From Tetraselmis striata (lineage: Eukaryota; Chlorophyta; Chlorodendrophyceae; Chlorodendrales; Chlorodendraceae), in NCBI GenBank assembly GCA_006384855.1, contig VCJN01002992.1:372001-436000 (forward strand): a DNA stretch of 64,000 bases. Direction: 5' to 3'. A program made the translations under genes and the position numbers. The notes beneath the pieces are model-generated. The model did no database searches. It was not told the DNA's origin and was given only the letters and a program-made list of their open reading frames with translations. Shown here piece by piece: positions 1 to 13,469 of this stretch. Position 1 is the stretch's first letter. Each line of letters starts with the position of its first letter.

Positions 1-3000
1 GGGCCGGCCGGCCAAGCATAAAGCTACCAAAGGTGGCGCGCCCATCCACTGCCGTTGCGCACAGCTCCATAATGTCGGGCGTCATGGGGTCAAACGGCAA
101 AACCTCTGCAGCTGCCAGCTCCTCCTGTGCCGAGACATTATTTTAGACACTCATTCTTTTCGGCACTCATTCATGACACGCATTCTGTTAGACGTCAACA
201 TGGTTTAGCTGGCGAAATGGAAGATGGCGATGGGGGAAGGACTCACAGCAGGCACCGCGGTCAGATCGCCCGCATGAATAGTTAGCTTGAGCTCGCGCCC
301 AGACTCCTGTATGGCGGCGTGCCACTCTGTGGACACGTACGGTCCCTCCGCCACAGGCTCCGCGCCGCCCTTCTTGCCGCCGCGGCTGCGCGGCTTGTCA
401 TCCTCCGGCGGCTTGTCAAGGATCGTCTCCGTCTTATACTGTACCTCGACTGTCACCTCAAATGGCACTACCTCGCCGGTGGTGGCCTGCGAGGGGCTCA
501 GCAGCAGTAGGCTCAGCAACTCCCTAGTGCACACACTGACTGTCCAGCATCCGCTCAATGCCCATCTGAACAAGTGCGAAATCCAAGATGCCTATCGCTG
601 ATCGCAACCAATGGTAAGTGCATGTGCCACTCTGGCTGTGGATGCATGTTGACTGCATGTCTACAAAACTATAAGTCTACATATGACTGCATGTTGGCCT
701 CGGTCTTTCGCTTGCCGTGCCAGACAGGTGTCATGCATGACACAGCCAATGGCGGCTGGTTGGCCGGTACGGCGTACCTCCGGGAAGACGGGGCTCTTGA
801 CGCTCATGTCAGGCGGCGCCGGGCTCGTACCGCTCAGCCGCTCCGGCGCGATGGTGGGGTTGCCGGACACGAACTCGCCGCGGTATGTGATGCCGGTTGT
901 CGCAGAGTATGCCTCACCGGTGCCGTGCTGCGCGTCCTCAACATAGCCACCCTGCGCAGCGCGGGGTCATGTGTGTGAATACAACGAAGGGGTAGTGGAT
1001 ACAACAGAGGCTTATGAAAGCAGTGGGAGGGCTTTGCCAACATAGACATCAGAGGTAGAGGTAGAGATAGATGTTTGATAGTGTGGGGGGAGGGGGGGGG
1101 GGGGGGGGGGGGGGCATCAGACTCTATGCGGTCGGGAGACAGCCATTGCGCGCCTGACCTTATAATAGCTCCCATCAGGCCACATCTGCTCCCCGTCCCC
1201 ATGCTTCAAGCCGGCAGCCCAGCCGCCCGCGTACCTGTGCCGGCACGGGTGATCTGAGATTGTGCATGTTTCCCCGTGCTGGATCCGAAATCACACCAAC
1301 AGAGACTGCTATCCTGTACGGCTCACCTCCAGCCATCCGCGGCGAGGTACTCCCCATGCCCATCATACTTGTGCGCCCTGCGGTGGCAAGCGGCCTGTTA
1401 ATGCCGGAGTGCGGACGCATACTGGGGCGACACGGCGGCGGATTATCCGCTGCGCTGTGCAGTGGCTCGCAGGCAACCTAGCGCACGCCCAGGCTGGTAT
1501 AAATGGTGCAGGGTGGTTATAGTGCTGCAACCTTGATCGAATACGTTAGTGCATGAGAACCTTCATCCGCCAGACGCATGCAGCCCTCACCTGAAGGTGC
1601 CAACGTACTTGTCGCCATTGGCCAGCTGCAGCGTGCCCTCGCCTGTGGCAACAGCCCACCACACCCCCCATGCAAAGGACGTACATTGCTCACAAAACCC
1701 TCTGTCTGCCTTCGCTGTTTCCACGTTTCCAACATTGGGGGCGCTATGACCATCAGGAACGAGGCATACTGGTGTGTTGGTGGGACAACGGGGGTCGCAC
1801 CATGTCGGGTATAGCCCTGGAATTCGCCTTCATACCGCGCGCCATTCGCCCCGACCCATACGCCAGGCCCAGAGGGCTCGCCATGCACGAATGTGCCTGT
1901 TAGATGGGGCCAGGGGAAAGTGAGGGGGGGGGGGGGGGGTGCTCAGTGACATCCCCCCCCCCCCCCCCCCTCTTCCCGGCCGCCCCAATCGCAGGTTGGC
2001 AGACAGTGAGGCGCCTGTGATTCAGCAGGTCTGACCTGTGAAGCTGCTGCCGTCGGACCACACTCGCACGCCCTCCCCCTGCGCCCCACATATATCGATT
2101 CACGTCAATCCCTGTGATGAGTTTACGTTACACGGGGTAGAGTCGGGCGAGGGCAAAGTATTCATACGGGCGGCAGGCAGGGGGGGCGCGGGGGCAAGGC
2201 ACTACGTCAATTCCCTCCGATCAACATTCTTCGTCAATCCAACCCCTTGGCTGGCGCGGGTCATCCCTGTATGGGTGCTTTATTGTGATCTTCCTGAATT
2301 TGAAATTTGAATTTCTTACAACTTCAGCCCTGCCGTTTTCCACGCTGCCCAGGCCAGCTGTCTCACAGCCCGGCAAACCCCGCACAGGGTCGGTTGCAAA
2401 AGCATTGCCCATAGCGTGCGGACCTCTGAAGGCGAATTGATCTTCCTGTACTACAGTGTTAAATTTATCTCGTGCAAATAATTGGCATATATGCAGCGGC
2501 TGCGCAGAGCCATGTTACTGGCCAAATAGAACAACAGCGCCATGTATTGAGGATTAAGTGATTTCTGATTTTTCGCCCCCGGATGAACTGGATTGTTAAG
2601 GATTAGGTGATTAAGGATCAATAATATAAAGTAATATCAGCGACGCACCTGAATTTCGCCATCCGCGAAGGCGCCCTCGTAGTAGCCGTCGCCAATCGTC
2701 AGCCGCCCGTGGCCTGCGACACGCCAAGGGTGCCGCGGTCAGCTGGTAGAGAGAAAGGGCTCACCCCCGCAGAGCATCACTCAGCAATGCCCATGCTAGT
2801 GGTGGAGAGATTTGGTGTGTCTGAAGCGAAGGAAGAGGAGAGGGGGGCGGGGGGCGAGGGCAGTAGGGCACCTTGCTTCAGCCCGTTGGTGTAGCCGCCC
2901 TCGTATGCGAAGTGCGCGTTGGGGTACACGTAGCTGCCGTCACCGTGACGGTACGCCTGCGCGTCCACCGGGCCGCTGTAGCACTGGTCCAGCTCGCGCC

Positions 3001-3070
3001 CCTTGAGCGTGCTGCCCACGCGGCCGCTCTGGAAGCGGGTCGCCGCCGTCGGGCTCATAGCCGCCGCCAT
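1..3070 (-). CDS. MORN-repeat protein, MORN1-like, 3' end beyond window
   Basis: MORN repeats form short beta-hairpins that usually attach proteins to membranes or cytoskeleton, often at basal bodies or cilia. Ten exons: 3070-2872, 2713-2649, 2078-2036, 1896-1801, 1642-1591, 1377-1327, 1234-1159, 951-778, 486-247 and 125 to beyond base 1. All junctions are GT-AG and every phase agrees. The ATG at 3070 precedes about 40 residues and then the first repeat (GDGSYVYPNAHFAYEGGY). Exons 1-8 carry about one Y-x-G-x-(W/F)-x-x-G-x-x-x-G motif each, such as YEGAFADGE, YEGEFQGYTRHGEG and YAGGWAAGLKHGDG. Exons 9-10 leave the repeats and encode a Lys/Asp-rich stretch and a beta-rich segment containing ESGRELKLTIHAG. 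The order, repeats first and then a non-repeat C-terminal part, resembles animal and algal MORN1. At least 373 residues are present. MORN identity is clear; the MORN1 orthology is inferred from memory of the human protein. Confidence 0.85.
1924..1970. repeat. G16/C18 inverted homopolymer pair in MORN gene intron 3
   Basis: Sixteen G (1924-1939) and eighteen C (1953-1970) flank a 13-base spacer, so the stretch can pair with itself as an almost pure G:C stem. It lies inside intron 3 (2035-1897). On the gene's strand the G run is 64 bases after the donor and the C run ends about 27 bases before the acceptor. Confidence 0.9.
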
Positions 3071-5301
3071 CCTTCACACCTTCACGTTTTCGGTAGGCCC
3101 CGCAGTTCGCAAGTCGGCGCCCGGCTGTCGGCTTTCACTGCGAGCAGGCGCAGGAAAAAATCCCCGTGGAGGATTGTACACTCCACAGTCTTGCCTGCCC
3201 GCGTTTGAAAGCATCCGTGTCGCCCCTGCGTGAGGAATGTAAGCAGATATGTTGAGAGTCTCACTCGTGTTGCATGCGGTCCCTCTACCGGTCTCTCTAC
3301 CGAACTCTCTACCGCTGCATGCCACATGCGGCGGTTGATTTTGCCCGCGTTACCCGTGTTACAAGAACCGACGATGGTCTACACTACACTTCAAAATATT
3401 GTCAAACACAAGTCCGGGTAAAAGTAAAGTTCGCCCCGGGACATAGGCCGAAGCCGCCCCAGCACTTGACCTCTTGCGCCAACTGCAGTCGTAGGTCTGG
3501 CGCAGCCCTTAGACCATTGCCTCCTTCGAGGCCCGAAGGGCTAATGCATCATCCGGGTAAACCCGGAACGCGCTGGGCCGATACTGCCGAAATATATGGA
3601 CCGGGAAGTCAACCGAACCCGGGACCTCTCGCAAAAGAGACGACCGCTCAACCGAGCAGACATGGAATGTACCTTGTAGTTCGGGTAGGGTCGCCGTATT
3701 TAGCGAGCCAAGGCACCGGGCGCCAAACCTGGATAGGGTTTCAGTTTCCATAGGGTCTTGACTATACATGTGTCAGCACATATGGGGCAAAATTGCAAGG
3801 GTAGTTTCACTATAATTGCCAGTTATGTCCCGGAGGCGAAAAATGGGGCAGAACTAACTCAACCGCGTACAACAATGAGATGTACGCGTGGGTAAATTCC
3901 AGGGTTGGGCATAAGTGCCGCTGGGAATGCGTATGACATAAATGAGTTATGACATAATGCATTAATTGTTTATATTGGGCAGAATCAGAATAATGTAAGT
4001 GCATAAGTATCACGCATAAGATAACTACTTATGGCATAATATAAAGATAAGTGTTTATGGCATGATGGCGGTTCCACATATAGCCGCCCATATGAATCGC
4101 GCATGTGCCAAGTTGGAATAACGTGTCTCTCAAAGGGAATCGAGCCCAAGACCTTACATGTGTTTTTTTACTAGGGGCTTCCCTTACTCCCTCAGCGTTC
4201 TCAAAGCAAAGCAAAGACTTCGCGCCGCGACGCGGCATGAGATCTCAGCATGAATCAAGATCCATACAAGCCTCATTGTCAGGCCAAATACTAAACGGTC
4301 AGCAAGATCATATTACAGAAGCTGCAAGCAGCTACCAGCCAGCGCGGATTATTCAAATATCGTATATACATCACACTCATACGACATCAACACATCACCA
4401 GCGGGCGTAAATATAATCATCCAAATATCACCGTTGCATCAATGCTGCAAAACGGCGTCACGAGCCAAGGATGAAAGAAACTGAGTAAGAGTCAGCTAGC
4501 CTCATCGGGCGTCATTTTCAGACCAAATGCTGAACGGTCAGCAAAGTCATATCAAAAAGCCTGATGGGTGGTGGTGGACATGGCTAGATGCCAGAATCTC
4601 AGCGACGCAGCATTCATCGACAAACTCAAACTGATCATGGGTAGCAGATTTGTGGTTGCGGAACTCAGCCGGAGCAGGGGGACAAGTTTTCCATTTCAGA
4701 GGGAAGCCATGTTGAATCCATTCAGAACCCAGGAGTTCTCAGAGCAAATATATACTGCCAAACAGATAGTTGCCTACTGATGAGTGTGCCAACTACGGAC
4801 AAGGGAGTGCCTTGATCTAGCACAACATCATCACTAGGGAACAGGGAAGGATCGCTGAAAATTCGTTCAAAGGAACAGAATCATCACCTAATGACCTAAG
4901 CAAACGGAACAAAATAAATATATCATCTTCAAATGACAAAAATATCAAACACTAATATGCTGCAAAGATCGAGAATACATAAAACACAGAATACATAAAC
5001 AAACAGAAAGCTAATAAAAGTAGCAACAAAGAATAATACAAATTTGAATTCCAATACAGAAAAAAAGGCCAAAGCATGAAGATGCAAAAGACAAAAGAGG
5101 CATAGGAGCCAAATTTGGAATCAAAAGATGATATGAATGTGAGGATCAGCAGCCTCACATTCATATCATTTACAGACAGCATGTTAATGAGTCTCATAGC
5201 TGCTCATTGCTGAAGGCAACAAGGTATGCCCAGTGGCATATGTATCGAATCATAATCAAAGTGGTGTAAGGACAGCAATGGTATGACATAATGCCATAAT
5301 G
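3071..5301. other. spacer between MORN gene and gag-like fossil; no gene seen
   Basis: No coding region is convincing here. It holds a dispersed repeat (3421-3595), a short run of CTCTACCG-type repeats near 3282-3312, and an AT-rich stretch from about 4800 to 5290. A frame at 4568-4780 (70 residues) has no recognisable domain and is probably chance. Confidence 0.6.
3421..3595 (+). repeat. dispersed repeat, second copy at 19425-19600
   Basis: This stretch matches 19425-19600 in the same orientation through several long identical blocks, beginning TTCGCCCCGGGACAT and continuing past GAAGGGCTAATGCATCA to GGGCCGATA(C/T)TGCCGA. The second copy lies between the two large direct repeats of the DIRS-like fossil, so this may be a detached piece of that family. 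Confidence 0.75.
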
Positions 5302-6560
5302 TTACTGCAATAATTCAAAGTTTGAAAAACAGAAGCCACGTCTCCCTTTCTTATTAGGGCCGGCATCAGGGCAGTTCATTTGAAGGTGGCCAAAAGCACC
5401 ACACTTATGGCAAGGGCAAATCATGCGACCACCATGAGGAGGCTGGTACGTATCAATGCCACAACTATTGGCTTGTGAAATCAAATTGTCAGCCAAAACA
5501 ATAGCAATATCATACGAATCGAGCTGAGAACAATTATGGCGACCGCCTCTGCCACGACCACTACCTCCGTGACGAACACCACCGCCACGGCCACCACCAC
5601 CACCACCCTTCTTGCGAGCATTGTCGGTACTCGTAGCCGAAGACTTCGCTAGCTTGATGGCCATGCGAGCTCGTTCCAGGTTAGGAGCGAGATACATATC
5701 GGGACCGCATACCTCCTCAGTCCTCACCTCTATTATACTGCCGAGCAGTCTCGGGACTATACCTATGACGAATTTACAAAACCATAACAGCTTCTTCATA
5801 TGTGGCACGAAGCACATTCCTAAGTAGTTGAAGAGCAAACCACTCATAAGTACCACCAGCTAGCTCAGCAGAGACGGCGGGTTGAGCAGCTTTCACGTCT
5901 TTGCTAACGTCCGGATACGACTTAAGAAGCACATCATAGAGCTGTCATTCAATGAGAAAATCAGCGAAAGGAATTGATAGTGCTAATCGTGAAAGGCGCG
6001 AGGATTACCAGAAGAGGCTTATTTGTATAGCCGTCGTCAACATGCTTGGGAAGCGCCCTCGAGGCAGATTCCTAGAGTTCTTGCCAAACTCAGCTTCATC
6101 CTCGCTATCGGGCTACTCCGAGTCGTCCCGAACGCGCTTAGAAGCACGACGATTGATGCCGCGAGCATGTTCCTTGCCAGACCTCCGGTTGGTCGGGCGA
6201 GAAGTAGCCGACGTTGCCTCCGCCCTCCGCTGTTGCATGCACGACGCTCATCTGGTTGAGCTGGGCCTCCAAAGCCTAGAGACAGGACTCGAGTTGAGCG
6301 ACTTCAGCCTCATGAAGACGCTGGTCAGGAGTAGAAGCGGCGACTTCAGCAGAGCGGGAAACTCTGATAGAATTTTGGACGCGGTGTTGACGGAGTCCTC
6401 AATAAGTTGTTGGATTACGCCTCTCAAGTGGCGAAAGACGAGCCTCCTCATCACGGACACCAGAACCACCCGCGCCATCCAAGGCAGCGAGTGAGGGAGT
6501 AAGCACAAGGGTGCCAAGCAAAAGTGCTGCCAAAAACGAGCACATGAGGGAACGATTCAT
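5302..6560 (-). mobile_element. retroelement gag-like fossil with CCHC zinc knuckle
   Basis: The left part encodes a Gly/Arg-rich linker followed by one zinc knuckle of the form C-x2-C-x4-H-x4-C (CHKCGAFGHLQMNC), the usual end of a retroelement gag protein. The right part (about 5950-6520) looks like the decayed N-terminal part of the same protein. No protease, polymerase or integrase is seen next to it and no terminal repeats were found. It looks broken, with several breaks, and old. A host CCHC RNA-binding protein is the alternative reading. Confidence 0.45.
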
Positions 6561-7066
6561 TGTGCCGAGCTATTGACACACTCGGACTACAGATTCGAAA
6601 ACGATACGGGAAATAGTATATCGTGCCGGTATGACAAGAGAAATGAATGCTACCCCAATAGCGGCCGCCTTACTTACATACTACCCTGGCGACAGCAATA
6701 ATGAAAACCAGCATTTTCAAACACCGGTCTTCAGCTGTATACTCCGGAAGCTGCGTACAGCTACATCCACGGTATCTGATCACGGGCTCAACTACGTAGT
6801 ACTGCTGTACTTCCGGCCCCGCCGGCCTCGCAGTCGCCGAGGGCGCAACGAACCGGTGATGAGGTGCTGTGGTCGCTACCAGGTACGGGTACAGTCGGGC
6901 GGGGTGGTAACCACCGGCCACCGCCGCGCACGCCATCACGCTGCACCGTCGACCCTCCGCGCGAACGTCGTCAGCCTATCGCGCCTTGCGCTTTGGTGCA
7001 CCGCCGCGTGGTTCACGTAAGCGGCGGCAGACGTCTGACGGCGCGCAGGGGCGCAGGGTGCGCAAG
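6561..7066. other. upstream region of capping protein alpha gene
   Basis: No other gene is seen. The sequence becomes GC-rich towards the start codon. An in-frame ATG at 6986 would add 27 basic residues; the ATG at 7067 fits the family's usual N-terminal length better. Confidence 0.5.
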
Positions 7067-10000
7067 ATGACAGAGGGCGGGCACGCTCGGCGCGCGGTGC
7101 TGGCGAGGCGGCTGATGGCGCAGGCGCCGCCCGGCGAGCTGCTGGCGGTGGCGGCGGGTGAGAGCCCCCGTTGCCGACGACGGGCCATGAAAGGGTCGGG
7201 GGAGGGTGGGGGTGGGGGCGGGGGGGGGGGGGGGGGGGAGATTGGCTCGATAACGAAGGGGCTGCTGTGGAAAGGACCGGCGCGTGAGCAAATCCTCGCG
7301 GTGAGAGGGGAGTAGGTGATGTTGCGAGTTGCTGCTGCAGTGTGGGAGAGGGGGGGGGAGTCGAGATTTCGCTCTATCCTCACGAATTGTAGTCGCTGGG
7401 ACTTAGCGCGCACACTCTTGAGGATCCTTGGGCGTGGGCGCGTGCAGCGGTGCGGCAGGTGCTGGACGGCGACGAGGCAGCGTTCGCCGAGGCGGCAGGC
7501 GACGCCTTCGAGGCGTATAACGAGGCGCAGATGGCCACCGCGCGCGCTCCGGACACCGGCGCCAAGGTCCCCCCTAGCCCCCTTTCTCTACGGGGTTTTC
7601 AAATCCCCCGCGCCTTTGCTTAGCTAGTGAGTCGACCTGCCTTAAAGCTGCCTACCGTGCCCGCAGTTGCTTCTCGCGCGGGTGGGCAGGCTGGGCAGCA
7701 ACGTGTACCTCAACCCCTCCACCGGCGCAGCCGTCACCGTAGATCCCTTCGCGCTGGTAGGGAGCGCCACCACTGCTCGCCCCACCTGCTCCCCCAACAC
7801 CTACATCAAGCCAACGCTCCTCCGCGCACGGTACTCACCCATCATTTAATCCGCCCGCGCCTGGATCCTCGCAGACCATCAAGGCATCGCGGCCCGCGCT
7901 GAAGAGGCAGCTGCCGCACGAGGGGGTGGAGCTGTGCAGGTGCGGCGCCACCCACGGTCGCGCAGCCCCCTGCACTCGGTGGCGAACGACGCAATTCACG
8001 CTGCCACAAGCGACCAGTCGAACCAGGGTGCACGCCAGTGCTGCCGTGCATCAGTAGTCGCATTGTGGTTAATGCCGGAATCACGTGTTCCGGGCATGGC
8101 GCTCGAGGACTCCTGACAGCGCGCGGCGGTACGCAGGCAATGGGTAGCTTGGATCGAGCCCACAGCTAGCTTGTGCAGACCCAACTGCGCCCCACATTTC
8201 CTGCTCTTACATACAGCCTCCATTACCGGCGCTACTGCTCACTGGTGAGATGCGTACAGTAAATGCAAAGTTGGCTGATAAAACGGTAGCTCTAGGTGCA
8301 ATGCCTGGTCGAAACGGCTTTAATTAGCATGTGGCACTGATGGCATATTCATATAACGGGCTGATTTACGAACGTGCAATTATCACCACCACACCAACAG
8401 TTAACTCCAACAAAATATGGTGTTAGTTTTTACTTTCTGGAATGTTACTTTCTGGGTCGGTATTACCCCGCAGACGATGTTGCACTGCCATAAGTGCTGA
8501 ATGACGCGTAGTTGGTTGCACACAGATGCGCGGTCAGACGCAGCTGCGGGTGCAATGGCATGCGGTCATTCATTGTACACCATGCTGACAATCGCCCCGC
8601 CGCGGTGCAGGGCTGCCGTGGAGGAGGCGCTGTCGCCCTACATGCGCGAGACCTATCCGGATGGCCTGGTGCGTGGCCCACCCTACCACACTCTCCCCAT
8701 GGCTCCTAAGGGTCAACACCAAGCCTCGATAAGGGCTGAATGCCGATCCTTTCATGTTGGTGAAAACTGAAAAATAAAGCATCGATATTCTGATGCTGCG
8801 ATGCCATCTCTGATTTGAATTATGATATTCTGAATATCGATACATGTGGTGATAAATTGGCACCCCAAAGATTGTTGCATCTGATGAATCACCTCACAAC
8901 GATCACTAGCATGATCCGGTCTTATTCACCTGAGTAATCGGGGAACCAGGGCTGGTTTCCCGATGCCTCGACGAGACGGTCAAATACTGGCATCACTGAC
9001 GTAATATCTAAGGACTGAATCATCCTATACCAGTCCAAAACCGATACATCCGCGTCCAAATCTCGATCCATCGATGTTGTCCTGATTTGTAATCATGTAA
9101 TAATTACGTAATAATAATCATGCCGGCGGATGCGTCAGGTCTTGATCTATAATCAATCCTCGATGCGGACCCTCACGGCTCCTGCTTCAACCGCCCTGGT
9201 TGGCTGACGCTGACGGCCCCGTCCGGGTCGCAGGCGGCGGTGTACGGCGCCAGCCTGGATCAGCTGGAGGCGGAGCCCGAGGCCGCTGCGCTCACCGTCT
9301 GCATCTCCAGCGCGTACCTGCGCCCCAAGCACTTCATGTGCGCCCCTGTATGCGCTCGCCCACGGCCACTGCCGCGAGCTGGGGAGCTTACATACGCGAG
9401 ATTTTGTCTGCCCACACTAATCTGTCCTGCCGCAGTGGGGTTGGTGCCAACGGCCCAAGTCGACCCGAGCACCGATGGGTCCGAAATATACAACGAGTGG
9501 GCATGCCATGAATTTCGTCATGTCCATCATTCTTTGACCCAAGCGCAGTGCGGATGTATAGGAATATCTTGTTTGTGCTGCTGGCGTTTCCACATATCAA
9601 ATGGATGAATCAAAATAAACATCGAATGCATCAATTCAAAACCTTATGTCACAGCAACAGCATCAAATTGTCGCCCCAGAAGGAGTTTAGGATAAGGTCA
9701 TCATGAGGGCGCGTGCATGCCAGACCGGACAGTACTGGTGCATGCTTGTTATTATCCATCTAGATTCTAATGTTTCTGTTGACAGCATTGTTACTGTTGC
9801 CGTTCATGACTTTTGATCGCTAGTGGGTGCATGATTGGGGCAGCACACCGGCCCATCACAGCAACTTTTCCCGCCAGGCAGAGGCCGTGTGATGAGCGAG
9901 GAGCTATGCTACCAGTAGTGCTCTCGGGGCCGTGGCACGACCAGGCGGCCCCTCACTCCAACGGCGCCTCTGATGGCGGGGCACTGACCGGCGCCGCGCC

Positions 10001-11502
10001 CCGGCTATGCCCGCTCTGTGCCTGCCGGAAACGCAGCAACGGCCGCTGGACGTCACGGTGGCAGGTGGTAATTAACCCCGGCGAGGACGAGGCCACGGGT
10101 ATGCGCGCCCACATTTTTGGCGATGTCAAGGTCCGGCAGCTGTCCACCATACCCCGCACGCTAGCCCCCTCCATCTGATGTAATAACCTGCCATATCGGG
10201 TGCAATGATACTAACCACATCACGCACATGGACACACAAGAGCAAATGCACATATGCAGTTGCTCAAGTAAGTGTGAAGATACGATGAGGCTGATGGCTG
10301 CTCCAGGTGGGCGTGCACTACTTTGAGGAGTGCAACATCCAGTTGAGCAGCAACTACAGCGGAAGCATGGATGTCGCCGGGGAGGTGCGCCCACCCGACC
10401 ACCCCCCCGACACCTTTCCCACCCCCGGCTCGCTGTTCCTCGTCCTGCAGCGGCTCACCTGGGTGTGTTCTGGTGCCGCCGGCAGGACTTGAAGGCCCTC
10501 AGTGTGGCCATCGTGACCGCCATTGCCGGCGCGGAGGGGCTATACCTGAAGGAGCTGGAGGTGCGCCGCTTCCCTCCTGTGCCCGGCCCCACCCGCTCGC
10601 TCCCTGGAGACCATGGAAGCTCACGAGACCCCTGTAAATCTGCTCAGAGTGTCAGAGGACGCGTTGCTCTGCGCCAACTGCCCCACTGCCGCCAGCTGAC
10701 CTGTGCCCTCCGCCGCATGTGCAGGAGTGCTACGCAGACCTGAGCAACCACACAATCAAGGTGTTCCTCACTCGCCGCTGCATGTCTTTGCTCACAGTGC
10801 GTTGCGCTGTCCATGTGCTAATTGAGTACTCTCATTGCCGTTTGTTTCTACGGAACTCATGAAGCACCTCTTCTGCGTTGTACCTATTCATTAATCTGCT
10901 CAGAAACCATGCCGTGGCATTGTAATAATAAGTGTGCAATTGAAAGCGTTACGGTGTGTATAAACGGTGTGAAAGTATACAACACGCAGAGACACTCGCA
11001 GTTGCTGTGGGCAGTGATAGTACTCAAATATCAACGGAACCGGAACAGCGCCCACACAGCCTGGCCGAACTGAAGCCTTTCACATGCGGGTCCTGATGCA
11101 CTTACGAAGAATTATTTATAAGCAAGCGCTCGCCTTTTGCTCACCTAAAAGCAAACAAGTATACAACGAACATATTACAAAACGAGAACGTGCCGACAGC
11201 CCCCCCATAAAAGTCTCTTATTACCAGTTAATAAGTGCGCCGGCACCGGTGGTAAGGTTTCGTTTAGTGCCTGTACAGACTGAACATTGAATGAAACACA
11301 CCTGTACGGTCAGGCCAGATACTGTTTCGGTGACCCATAGGCCGCCTCGCCACTCACGTTGCCGTACATCCGGTGCCTCCGCCAGGACATGCGGCGCAAG
11401 CTGCCCAAGACCGGCCAGAAGTTCCCCTGGTCGGCGCAGGCGCTGCGCCTGAAAGGCGAGCTCAAGCACGCCAAGGCGCAGGCGCCTGACGCGGAGCAGT
11501 GA
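7067..11502 (+). CDS. CAPZA: F-actin capping protein subunit alpha
   Basis: The alpha subunit pairs with the beta subunit, and the heterodimer caps actin filament barbed ends in the cytosol. Eleven exons: 7067-7157, 7448-7566, 7667-7756, 7875-7939, 8611-8668, 9234-9337, 10037-10130, 10307-10384, 10486-10560, 10725-10760 and 11386-11502. They sum to 927 bases, giving 308 aa (family about 286). Family landmarks in order are LMAQAPPGEL near residue 20, DAFEAYNEAQ, LGSNVYLNP, YMRETYPDG, LRPKHFINGRW, VGVHYFEECNIQL and the C-terminal IKDMRRKLPKTGQKFPW. Each matches the human subunit in order and spacing. A family Trp (human KSWRESC) is Cys here (ELCRAAV). Introns run up to about 700 bases. The beta subunit is not in the window. 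The call is firm. Confidence 0.93.
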
Positions 11503-13286
11503 GCCCCGGCGGCGACCAAATATCGGCCATCATTGTAATGTATTTATGCCAATGATAGATGTGGTTGCTACTGATGAGGGCCGTTGCTCTGCTTGATTGT
11601 TTTTTCTGCGGAGACCAGGCAATTACTTTCAGCCGGTTTTCATTGGCAGCTGATATGTGCATTGCCACTAGAAAACTGAGACGAGATGGATACCTACAAC
11701 AGCCAGTCATCAAGTATTTATTGTACAAAGGACATTGCTTGCATGGCTATTGTCAACACCATACTGACGGCTGCAGTGTCGCTGCGGCGTGCGGGATGAC
11801 TCAGTCATGCTGCTGCGGCGCCAGGTACCGCAACATGGTGTGCTTTGAGCGCCACCATCCAAAGCACCGCCGCCCACAGGCCCAGAGCTGCCGCCTGCAG
11901 GAGGGAGGCTTCGCTCTGCAGTGCCGTTGTCGACACGCAGCAGGTTCGCCATGCGGAAGGATGTCATTGTGCGGTACCGGCACCGGTTTGCCCCACCTGT
12001 CCAGGGGTCCAGGGTATGCCTTCCAACTATGCAGATTCATGACCCATCTGCAGTCTGGCATGCAGCTGACTGATATGTGTTGCATAGACAAGGCCCCCAG
12101 CATTGGCAGCCTTAGCATGGATGCGTCTCATTAGTACACGGATGCATTAGTCCTGCCAGGGGGGACGAGTAGCCCTCTGAGGAGCCGGGGGGGGGGGGGG
12201 GGGGGGCGGGGGGCAGATTGTCATTTTGCAGCTCCGCAAGGTTGACACTGTCGAAACGATGACGATTTTTCGCCAGATGCTGGGGGACTGTTCTGATGAA
12301 TATACCACAGGTCCCCCGAATCCCGCCATTGTGGCCCTGCCTTGTTCTCTGATGTTTCCCATCCTAAAATATATCATGCCCATGTAGCTAAACATCAAGG
12401 CCCATGTAGCTAAATGCTATCACTGTGAGCAGCGAATCATTTTCATGTTCATGCATCCGCTGCATTGCTCCGCAGCAGCTGTTGACCTGTTGAGATGCTG
12501 TGCTTGAACACACCAGAGTGCGAAAGATAACGCCCAGCGTGCCGTAGCTCTGCCGGTCTTGCCCACACTCTGGGGGTGAGTTCATGTAAGCAGTGTTGGA
12601 ATGCTCCACCTCGGTCCGCTGCCGCGCCATCCAGTACTTAACATGGTACTGACTGCGGCCTGCAAACGTTCTTACGTACTTACAACAGTTACTACAGTTG
12701 TGGCGCACATCACGCATGCATACGGGGGAGCAGGCACGTGTGCTTCCGCCACTCAAGCAGGCAAGGTACAGTGCTCGCCTACAACTACGATACTCGTCCC
12801 TCACGGCGATCTTCGTCTTACGCCGTCACTACTCGTCTCGTGCACATGCTCAGCCGATGTGTCTCAAGCAAGAAAAAGGGGAAGAGAGACCGCACCGGAG
12901 GACAGACGCCCTGTAGAAGCAAAGGGGGAAGAGAGAAGCACGCGCTGCGCGCCAGGCCGCGTCTGGGTTGGATGCTCTCCTTGTCTACTTCTTCTGCTCT
13001 CAAGCTGATGCTATACTGCTATCATGATAGCGACTATACTGTGTCAGTTATGCGCCCTGTCCCAGCAGCAGTACTTCCTCTTCTGTAGGAAGTCCTCCCA
13101 AATTAGGGGTCCCTGTTAGAGGTCCCACCTAATATAATAGCGACTGGGCACATCTGAGTTCCCCCCTGTGGAGGTTGTACGACTCCGCCTTCGAAGGCTG
13201 TGGGAACCGCCCACAGCCTCATGTTGGCGGATCATGAATAATATTTAGTGGGCTACTACTGTGATATGTGGCTATCATCAGGCCCC

Positions 13287-13440
13287 GCAGTACACTTGGC
13301 CACAAATTATATACTGCTCCACGGAATCCAGCTGCCAATATAAAGGAAGCTGCAGTACACCTTGCCAGATATACTGGTAATCCAGCCGCCCAAATAAGCA
13401 GGGGGGGCATCTGTATATACTCCGCCAATAAGTGCTACAC
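13287..13440. repeat. degenerate ~65 bp tandem repeat, 2 copies plus a partial third
   Basis: Units start with GCAGTACAC at 13287 and 13352 and share TATACTG, AATCCAGC and GCC-AA-ATAA blocks in the same order. A third partial unit follows with TATATACTCCGCCAATAA. Confidence 0.6.
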
Positions 13441-13469
13441 TTCGCCATGAACTTCCGCAAGGGCCTGGG

